Source of the DNA: Pseudomonadota bacterium
Lineage (GTDB): Bacteria > Desulfobacterota > Syntrophobacteria > Syntrophobacterales > Syntrophobacteraceae
DNA: 5,614 nt
Direction: 5' to 3'
Assembly: GCA_023442755.1 (NCBI GenBank)
Contig: JAEZXS010000112.1
Span: forward strand, 1 to 5,614
Shown: in pieces, positions 1-4,187 of the stretch
How positions within the stretch are numbered: position 1 is the stretch's first letter
How the letters are laid out: each line of letters opens with the position of its first letter
Program-made: the position numbers and the translations under genes
Notes under the pieces: model-generated
Databases searched by the model: none
Seen by the model: only the letters and a program-made list of their open reading frames with translations
Told to the model about the DNA's origin: nothing

Positions 1-409
1 CTTTCAGCCCGGGCAGGGCGTTTTCGGCATGTTCGTTGGACTGGGATGAGAACTGGCCTTGATATTCCCGGTGCAATTCCTCCCAGGGGGTTTCGGTGCT
101 GCCTCCTCCCAACCAGAGGATTTCGAAAAGATTCGCTTCGTACTCTTTCTGAGCGGATGCAAAATACTCCTTATAGTCCTCTTTTTTCAAGAGGTCGTAT
201 TTTTTTTGGTTCTCAGCCATCCACAGCAGGCTGTCTATCATCTTCTTGGACGCAGTGGAAATGCGGTAATTTCTGTTGGTGATATCTTCTGAAGTTCTTA
301 CAAGTTGCTTGATGTGGACAAACAGGATGAGAATCGTGCCGTAAAAAATAAGTGAGGTGACCAGGTACCAGGAGAATAACTTAAGTATTATTCCGAATTT
401 GATTTTCAT
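1..409 (-). CDS. Membrane sensor protein N-terminus, probably a histidine kinase (partial)
   Basis: An open frame reads from an ATG at 409-407 to the left edge without a stop, giving 136 codons; the C-terminal part lies outside the window. The protein starts MKIKFGIILKLF and has one strong hydrophobic segment at about residues 7-33, preceded by lysines, so it should be an inner-membrane anchor with the following part outside the cytoplasm. Residues about 36-95 are charged and helical (SEDITNRNYRIS, then KKYDLLKKEDYKEYF), like the extracytoplasmic helical sensor region of two-component kinases. I recognise the overall style from deltaproteobacterial sensor kinases, but the HAMP, HisKA and ATPase domains that would prove it are not in the window. 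A methyl-accepting chemotaxis protein or another membrane sensor is the alternative. No strong Shine-Dalgarno sequence precedes the ATG; the start was chosen because it places the membrane segment at the N-terminus. Confidence 0.72.
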   Translation of the reverse strand, partial: MKIKFGIILKLFSWYLVTSLIFYGTILILFVHIKQLVRTSEDITNRNYRISTASKKMIDSLLWMAENQKKYDLLKKEDYKEYFASAQKEYEANLFEILWLGGGSTETPWEELHREYQGQFSSQSNEHAENALPGLK

Positions 410-510
410 TCGAGTTGCACGGACCGCTGAATTTAGGCCGGGCATCAAAGGCCCCGCATGGAACCGGTAAATGAATTCACTGACAAACAGTTAAAATTGA
501 AGAGTAATCG

Positions 511-547
511 AAAAAGCCCGTGAGAAAAAGCATTATTTTCACCGGGG
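511..547 (-). terminator. Probable minus-strand intrinsic terminator
   Basis: On the minus strand CCCGGTGA and TCACGGG pair with one bulged base, and inner A and T runs extend the stem imperfectly. The hairpin is followed by CTTTTTC. It lies downstream of the broken repeat-protein gene and upstream of the sensor gene, so it would separate the two. The stem is imperfect and the U tract short, so confidence is moderate. Confidence 0.5.
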
Positions 548-618
548 ATTTCTCGGCGGAGACACGGGGAGCGGGATGAAGACCGAGGTGTGCAAAGGTT
601 AGATTTTGAGAGCGTCCG

Positions 619-1420
619 TCAGCGCGCCCTCACAGCCAGTCCTGACGGAGGGGCCCAGAGATTGGGATCCTTGGGCATCATTGGGGTTAGACACCCGCCG
701 AGGCATGTAGCTCCATCCATCTGCCAGATTGCTACATCTGCGGACGACGAATATCTCCAGACGATTTCCGGCAGTCCGTCCAGGTTGAAATCGCCTATGG
801 TGGCAATATTCCAGGGAGACGGAGCATTCAAGTCGATCCCACCACTCCAGATAATAGAAGCATGATCCATATACCAAATGGCCTCAACGCCGCTTTGCGG
901 GTTACGCCAAACCAGATCGAAATATCCGTCCCCATTGAAATCACCGCCCCCCCAATCGTCCATTCCAATGGAACGGTATAGATGTACTCACCGGAAATCG
1001 GAACTGTTCCGTTCATGAACCAGACTACTACATCACCCGTCGACTTATTGCGCCAGACCAGGTCAGGCAGTCCATCCCTGTTCAAATCGCCCACCCCCGC
1101 CAATTTCCATTCGGGAGACACTTGGGCGATGGAATCGGAACCTGAAAAGTCGGATCCATCCGTGTACCAGACGATCACTTCTCCCGTTTGGGGGTCCTGC
1201 CAGAGGACATCGGGGAATCCATTAGAATCGAAATCGCCGATACCGGCGAATTGATAGCCAGCCGGTTTATCAGCTACGTAGTAGGAATAGAAAACCGTGG
1301 CCCCGTCCATCCACCAGATTACCAGGCCCAGACGCATTGGACCAAAGTCCAGTTGCTTCTGCGATCCAGACGCCGCTCACCCCAACCGGGCGACCACTGG
1401 AGGCAAGTGGGGATCTTGTC
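619..1420 (-). pseudogene. Broken VCBS/FG-GAP-type repeat protein gene
   Basis: Two overlapping minus-strand frames (1337 down to about 947, then about 960 down to 619) encode consecutive copies of one repeat of about 49 residues. The pattern is W-x(5)-G-D-[LF]-[ND]-x-[DN]-G-x-P-[DE]-[ILV]-x-W, about ten residues, then [IV]-W-x-M-[DN]-G. Examples are GDFDSNGFPDVLW, GDLNRDGLPDLVW, GDFNGDGYFDLVW and GDFNLDGLPEIVW. The acidic loop resembles the calcium-binding loops of FG-GAP/VCBS beta-propeller blades found in secreted or surface proteins. The third copy is split between frames at a run of seven G (947-953 on the plus strand); one extra G would restore WTIGGGGDFNGDG. Upstream of 1337, similar fragments (LDRRSNWTLV, then LWSNASG, then LVIWWMDG) lie in three different frames, so more indels are likely. 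No signal peptide or convincing start is seen, and the last repeat runs into unrelated sequence. It looks like a gene remnant; sequencing error could explain the G-run break alone. Confidence 0.72.
620..1337 (-). repeat. Tandem degenerate repeats with a period of about 147 bp
   Basis: The segment coding for the acidic loop (plus-strand wording near AATCGCC) recurs at about 791, 941, 1087 and 1234. The intervals are about 150, 146 and 147 bp, that is 49-50 codons per repeat. The copies are diverged at DNA level and clearer at protein level. The 146 bp interval is the one that holds the G-run frameshift. Confidence 0.7.
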
Positions 1421-1444
1421 ATACAGTCTATTTGCGACTAAAAT
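1416..1444 (+). promoter_or_regulatory. Sigma-70-type promoter ahead of a candidate small RNA
   Basis: TTGTCA (1416-1421) and TAAAAT (1439-1444) are separated by exactly 17 bp; each differs from consensus at one position. Transcription would start near 1450-1452. No recognisable protein gene follows, and the next strong signal is a hairpin at 1517-1554. Confidence 0.5.
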
Positions 1445-1450
1445 ACAGAG

Positions 1451-1560
1451 AATGCCTTATTTATTTTAATGCTGGTGAAACACAGGTTTATGAAAGCTGG
1501 CCTGCCTAACTGAACGGACCGAAGCCGGGGCAGGAGGGTTCTCGGCTTTCGGTCTCTTTG
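1451..1560 (+). ncRNA. Candidate small RNA or leader RNA, unassigned family
   Basis: This stretch lies between a well-formed promoter (1416-1444) and a terminator-like hairpin (1517-1554), giving an RNA of about 110 nt. CCTGCC at 1501-1506 can pair with GGCAGG at 1529-1534. The second of these lies in the loop of the terminator hairpin, so the RNA has either a competing fold or a pseudoknot. A 14-codon frame starting at 1469 (MLVKHRFMKAGLPN) ends just before the hairpin but has no Shine-Dalgarno sequence. I do not recognise an Rfam class. It could also be untranslated leader reading on toward the tRNA gene. The call rests on signals and position only. Confidence 0.35.
1517..1560 (+). terminator. 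Probable intrinsic terminator of the candidate RNA
   Basis: GACCGAAGCCG (1517-1527) pairs with CGGCTTTCGGTC (1543-1554) over 11 bp with a single bulged T, closing a 15-nt loop. TCTTTGGTTGTT follows on the plus strand. The stem is strong but the U tract is interrupted, so termination efficiency is uncertain. The other side is not U-rich, so the plus strand is the likelier orientation. Confidence 0.5.
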
Positions 1561-1611
1561 GTTGTTACAGTATAAAACTGTTGTTCTCTCCCGCAAGAGA
1601 GCGATTTAAGC

Positions 1612-1641
1612 TTGACGCAGGTTCGCCGCATCGATTAGAAT
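1612..1641 (+). promoter_or_regulatory. Promoter of the tRNA-Gly gene
   Basis: TTGACG (1612-1617) and TAGAAT (1636-1641) are spaced by 18 bp, both close to sigma-70 consensus. The start would be near 1648, about 16 nt before the mature tRNA 5' end, leaving a short leader for RNase P to remove. Confidence 0.65.
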
Positions 1642-1663
1642 CCAGACGTTTGCGGGCTCACTT

Positions 1664-1739
1664 GCGGGTGTAGCTCAGTTGGTAGAGCACAAGCTTCCCA
1701 AGCTTGGGGTCGCGGGTTCGAATCCCGTCGCCCGCTCCA
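1664..1739 (+). tRNA. tRNA-Gly, anticodon CCC
   Basis: A complete 76-nt cloverleaf is visible. The acceptor stem pairs GCGGGTG with CGCCCGC (one G-U pair). The D arm has GCTC/GAGC, and the anticodon stem CAAGC/GCTTG encloses the loop TTCCCAA. The T arm is GCGGG-TTCGAAT-CCCGT. The discriminator is T, as expected for bacterial glycine tRNA, and CCA (1737-1739) is encoded in the DNA. The anticodon CCC (1697-1699) reads the glycine codon GGG. It has its own promoter and terminator and lies directly upstream of the rimP operon, the place held by the initiator tRNA gene metY in E. coli. Confidence 0.96.
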
Positions 1740-1751
1740 GATCGAGATGCC

Positions 1752-1785
1752 CCCTCCTTCTTGACGAAGGAGGGTTTCCCTTTTT
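1752..1785 (+). terminator. Intrinsic terminator of the tRNA gene
   Basis: CCCTCCTTC (1752-1760) and GAAGGAGGG (1766-1774) form a perfect 9-bp stem with loop TTGAC, followed by TTTCCCTTTTT. It starts 13 nt after the tRNA CCA end. Confidence 0.88.
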
Positions 1786-1790
1786 GAGGT

Positions 1791-1811
1791 GGCTTGCACC
1801 GATGCAAAGCC
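1791..1811 (+). other. Small hairpin between tRNA terminator and operon promoter
   Basis: GGCTTGCA and TGCAAAGCC pair with one bulged A around a CCGA loop. There is no U tract, so it is not a terminator by itself. It could be an RNA processing or structural element in any read-through transcript from the tRNA unit; no role can be shown. Confidence 0.3.
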
Positions 1812-1850
1812 TACTTCGATTAGCGGATGACAACTATTCTGGATTCTGAG

Positions 1851-1879
1851 TTAACAAGAATTACTAACTAGATTTAGAT
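1851..1879 (+). promoter_or_regulatory. Likely promoter of the rimP-nusA-ylxR-infB operon
   Basis: TTAACA (1851-1856) and TTAGAT (1874-1879) are separated by 17 bp in an AT-rich stretch. Transcription would begin near 1885-1887, some 75 nt before the rimP start and only about 15 nt before the base of the strong terminator hairpin at 1901. The -10 match is moderate. Confidence 0.5.
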
Positions 1880-1900
1880 AAATTGTCGGTCTGCTAGGAG

Positions 1901-1927
1901 AAGTGGGTGAAAACCCACTTTTTTTTT
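1901..1927 (+). terminator. Strong intrinsic terminator/attenuator in the rimP leader
   Basis: AAGTGGGT (1901-1908) and ACCCACTT (1913-1920) form a perfect 8-bp stem capped by a GAAA tetraloop. Nine uninterrupted T residues (1919-1927) follow. It is a textbook plus-strand terminator located downstream of the presumed operon promoter and 32 nt before the rimP start codon. No complete gene lies between it and the tRNA terminator, so it most likely controls entry into the operon, whether from its own promoter or from tRNA read-through. Confidence 0.88.
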
Positions 1928-1944
1928 GTGATCAGACGGTTAGC

Positions 1945-1962
1945 AGGGGGACGGTCTAATTG
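1945..1962 (+). promoter_or_regulatory. Shine-Dalgarno sequence and TTG start of rimP
   Basis: AGGGGGA (1945-1951) lies 8 nt before TTG (1960-1962). There is no in-frame ATG before codon 29, which already lies inside the conserved N-terminal domain. A GTG at 1996 has no comparable Shine-Dalgarno sequence. The TTG is therefore the preferred start. Confidence 0.75.
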
Positions 1963-2496
1963 GATCGGGAAATACGCAAGGATGGTAATCAAATCGTGGC
2001 GGATATTTGGAATCTGCTCGAACCGGTGATTACCGTTGAAAGGATGGAGCTGATAGAAGTCGAATACCGGTGTGAGTCCATGGGATGGGTATTACGCCTC
2101 TTCATCGACAAGGAAGGCGGCGTTTCGGTTGAGGACTGCGCAACACTCAGCCGGACGGTGGGCGACGTCCTCGACGCGGCCGACCTCATTCAGAGTTCCT
2201 ATCACCTGGAAGTATCCTCCCCCGGCCTCGACCGCCCCTTAAGAAAATGGCGACATTTCGAACAAAACATTGGCAACGTAGTCGAAATCCGCACGACCTC
2301 TCCGCTGCAGAACAGGCGCAACTTCAAGGGAGTTTTGAAAGAGGCGTCACCTGAGCAGGTCGACATAGAGTGTGACGGAAAAAGTCATGTGATACCGCTA
2401 CAGTCCATCGAGCGCGCACGACTTTTATATTTCGAATCCATGAATCGCGAAACGCACCGGCAGCCCAAAAATAACGACGGGGAATATCCAATCTAA
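1960..2496 (+). CDS. rimP: Ribosome maturation factor RimP
   Basis: RimP (formerly YhbC/YlxS) is a cytoplasmic factor that binds the free 30S subunit and is needed for its maturation. The 178-residue product has the two expected domains. The N-terminal alpha/beta domain (about residues 13-92) includes VLRLFIDKEGGVSVEDC and ends in the family signature LEVSSPGLDRPL (83-94). A C-terminal Sm-like barrel (about 95-157) holds NRRNFKG (118-124) and the final ERARL strand (151-155). About 20 extra polar residues follow the usual end (THRQPKNNDGEYPI), making it somewhat longer than the roughly 150 residues of E. coli RimP. Translation starts at TTG with a good Shine-Dalgarno sequence. nusA begins 23 nt downstream, the usual coupling. 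A strong terminator in the leader suggests that expression is attenuated. Confidence 0.95.
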   Translation: MDREIRKDGNQIVADIWNLLEPVITVERMELIEVEYRCESMGWVLRLFIDKEGGVSVEDCATLSRTVGDVLDAADLIQSSYHLEVSSPGLDRPLRKWRHFEQNIGNVVEIRTTSPLQNRRNFKGVLKEASPEQVDIECDGKSHVIPLQSIERARLLYFESMNRETHRQPKNNDGEYPI

Positions 2497-2519
2497 ATAT
2501 AGGGGAGGGATTTCGACTT

Positions 2520-3836
2520 ATGGCCAGTGAACTCAAGCGGTTGATCGAGCAGGTCAGCAGAGAAAAAGGCATCGACCGTCAGACCTTGATTCACACTCTT
2601 GAAGAGGCCATCAAATCGGCTATCAAGAAAAAATACGGCTCCAAGCTGGATCTCGACGTTACCTTTAATGAAGAGTACGGGGAAATCGAAGCCTTTCAGT
2701 TCAAGGAGGTTGTCGATGAGGTAATGGATCCGGACAAGCAGGTGCTTCTCGCGGAAGCTTTGAAACTCGACAGCGAGTGTGAAGTCGGCGACGAACTGGG
2801 CATCCGGATGGATACGGAGACATTGGGCCGCATTGCCGCCCAGTCCGCCAAACAGGTCATCATCCAGAAGATGAAGGATGCGGAGCGGGAAGTTGTCTAC
2901 GACGAGTTCAAGAGCCGTAAGGGAGAGATCGTAAACGGTATCGTGCAGAGAGTGGACAAGGGCGGGATCGTGGTAAATATAGGCCAGGCCGAAGCGATAC
3001 TGCCGCCCAAGGAGCAGATACCCCGGGAGATATTCCGCCAGGGCGACCGGATACGCTCTTATGTGCTGGAGGTCAAAAAGATCAGCAAAGGGCCTCAGAT
3101 CATTCTTAGCCGGACACATCCGCATTTCCTGATTCAGCTTTTCCATTCCGAGGTTCCGGAAATCAGCGAATCGATCGTGAGCATTATCAGCGCTGCACGC
3201 GAACCCGGCTCACGCGCCAAGATAGCCGTCATCTCAAAGGATTCCGATGTCGACCCTGTTGGGGCATGTGTCGGTATGAAGGGCACGCGCGTTCAGAATG
3301 TGGTCCAGGAATTGCGCGGAGAAAAGATAGACATCATTCCGTGGAACATGGACCCGGCCAAATTCGTGGTAAATGCTCTGGCGCCGGCCATCATTTCCAA
3401 GGTTATAATTGACCAGGCCAACCGGAATATGGAAGTTATCGTCCCTGACGATCAACTCTCGCTTGCCATTGGTAAAAGGGGGCAGAACGTCCGCCTTGCC
3501 TCCAAACTCACCAACTGGCGCATCGATGTGAAGAGCGAGAGCAGGTACGAGCGGCAGAAGCAGGCCGGTTATCAATCCCTGCTGCGCATTCCGGGCCTTG
3601 CAACTGAGATGGCGGATAAGCTTTATGAAGCAGGCATCGGTTCTCTCGAGGAATTCATCGAAGCTCCGGTGGCTGAACTCGAGGACGTGACACGCCTGTC
3701 GTCCGGCACTCTGGACACTATGCGGGCTGAAGCCGCCAAGATGCTGGAATCCGATCAAACCAGGCCCGAAGAGAGCGAGCAGGACGCCGACAGCACGGAA
3801 AACCTGGAAGCCGATTCGGATCAGGTTCCGGAATAA
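2520..3836 (+). CDS. nusA: Transcription termination/antitermination factor NusA
   Basis: NusA binds RNA polymerase and nascent RNA and modulates pausing, intrinsic and Rho-dependent termination, and rRNA antitermination. The 438-residue protein shows the standard order. The N-terminal RNAP-binding domain is residues 1-125, with the linker LGRIAAQSAKQVIIQKM at 102-118. The S1 domain is about 132-200 (GEIVNGIVQRVDKGGIVV through IILSRTHP). KH1 is about 225-292, with GMKG at 252-255 and DIIPW at 271-275. KH2 is about 293-345, with GKRG at 318-321. A single helix-hairpin-helix domain (about 353-410, LLRIPGLATEMADKLYEAGI) follows, then an acidic tail rich in E and D. E. coli NusA (495 residues) has two such C-terminal repeats and Bacillus NusA has none. 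The ATG follows AGGGGAGGGA by 9 nt. In E. coli NusA represses its own operon, so the leader terminator at 1901 is a natural target. Confidence 0.97.
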   Translation: MASELKRLIEQVSREKGIDRQTLIHTLEEAIKSAIKKKYGSKLDLDVTFNEEYGEIEAFQFKEVVDEVMDPDKQVLLAEALKLDSECEVGDELGIRMDTETLGRIAAQSAKQVIIQKMKDAEREVVYDEFKSRKGEIVNGIVQRVDKGGIVVNIGQAEAILPPKEQIPREIFRQGDRIRSYVLEVKKISKGPQIILSRTHPHFLIQLFHSEVPEISESIVSIISAAREPGSRAKIAVISKDSDVDPVGACVGMKGTRVQNVVQELRGEKIDIIPWNMDPAKFVVNALAPAIISKVIIDQANRNMEVIVPDDQLSLAIGKRGQNVRLASKLTNWRIDVKSESRYERQKQAGYQSLLRIPGLATEMADKLYEAGIGSLEEFIEAPVAELEDVTRLSSGTLDTMRAEAAKMLESDQTRPEESEQDADSTENLEADSDQVPE

Positions 3837-3848
3837 GGGACGATCGGG

Positions 3849-4088
3849 ATGGCAATCCGCGGCCATCTGCCTTTGCGCACCTGCCTGGTCTGCAGGGGGA
3901 AAAGGCCCAAAAAGGACATGGTCCGTTTGGTAGCCGACCCGGAAGCGGGCGCTGTCGTTTCGGATGCGAAACAGGTCATGAAAGGGCGTGGGGCCTATGC
4001 ATGCCGGGAGTGTATCCCGGAACTGCGGCTCAACAAGCGCGTCCAGCGTGCCTTTCGGCATGGAGTCAAAGAACTGCGATTGCAGTAG
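3849..4088 (+). CDS. ylxR: YlxR/RnpM family RNA-binding protein (DUF448)
   Basis: This is a small basic 79-residue protein of the YlxR family, almost always encoded between nusA and infB. The Bacillus subtilis member binds the RNase P RNA and modulates RNase P activity (RnpM); a role here is inferred from family and position. The family signatures are RTCLVCR (10-16), the strand MVRLVADPEAGAVV and the conserved GRGAYACREC (46-55). Cysteines form two CxxC pairs (C12/C15 and C52/C55), which could bind a metal; many Gram-positive members lack them. The ATG lies 12 nt after the nusA stop with AAGGGA 8 nt upstream. No gene for the L7Ae-like protein YlxQ, common next to it in Firmicutes, follows. 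Confidence 0.93.
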   Translation: MAIRGHLPLRTCLVCRGKRPKKDMVRLVADPEAGAVVSDAKQVMKGRGAYACRECIPELRLNKRVQRAFRHGVKELRLQ

Positions 4089-4109
4089 AAGATAACAGAT
4101 GAATATTTT
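4080..4109 (+). promoter_or_regulatory. Possible internal promoter upstream of infB
   Basis: TTGCAG (4080-4085) and TATTTT (4104-4109) are spaced by 18 bp at the end of ylxR and in the 99-nt spacer before infB. This is the only sizeable gap inside the operon. The match is modest and AT-rich spacers produce such hits by chance. Confidence 0.22.
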
Positions 4110-4187
4110 ACCGGAGTTGGGGATGAGATACAGCGGGCGGAAGTAATGCTTCGGGTATAAGTCAGTGTTTCAAAGGGGGAAGTTTTC

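Noticed and set aside
46..292. Two plus-strand frames of 77-78 codons at the left edge
   Set aside because: They overlap the continuous minus-strand sensor frame, which has a clear membrane segment and natural composition.
590..1509. Several plus-strand frames of 70-93 codons over the repeat gene
   Set aside because: They are complements of the VCBS-type repeat coding sequence; the minus strand carries the recognisable repeated protein pattern.
1469..1513. 14-codon frame (MLVKHRFMKAGLPN) just before a hairpin, resembling an attenuator leader peptide
   Set aside because: There is no Shine-Dalgarno sequence, no run of one amino acid's codons and no biosynthetic gene downstream; kept only as a remark on the candidate RNA.
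1471..1560. Loose resemblance to a c-di-GMP (GEMM) riboswitch, from CACAGG, GAAAGC and AGCCGGG
   Set aside because: The core GGGACGCAAAGCC segment and correct spacing are absent, and the downstream gene is a tRNA. A covariance-model search would settle it.
1567..1581. Short inverted repeat ACAGT-ATAAA-ACTGT containing TATAAA
   Set aside because: Only 5 bp per arm, and no good -35 element at the right spacing; chance is likely.
1664..1739. tRNA gene as an integration (att) site for a mobile element
   Set aside because: No duplicate of the tRNA 3' end, no integrase and no element boundary is visible in the window.
2493..4061. Minus-strand frames of 217 and 275 codons opposite nusA and ylxR
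   Set aside because: They are antisense to well-recognised genes and show no family features.
4099..4146. 15-codon frame between ylxR and infB
   Set aside because: Too short, weak ribosome-binding site, no recognisable family.
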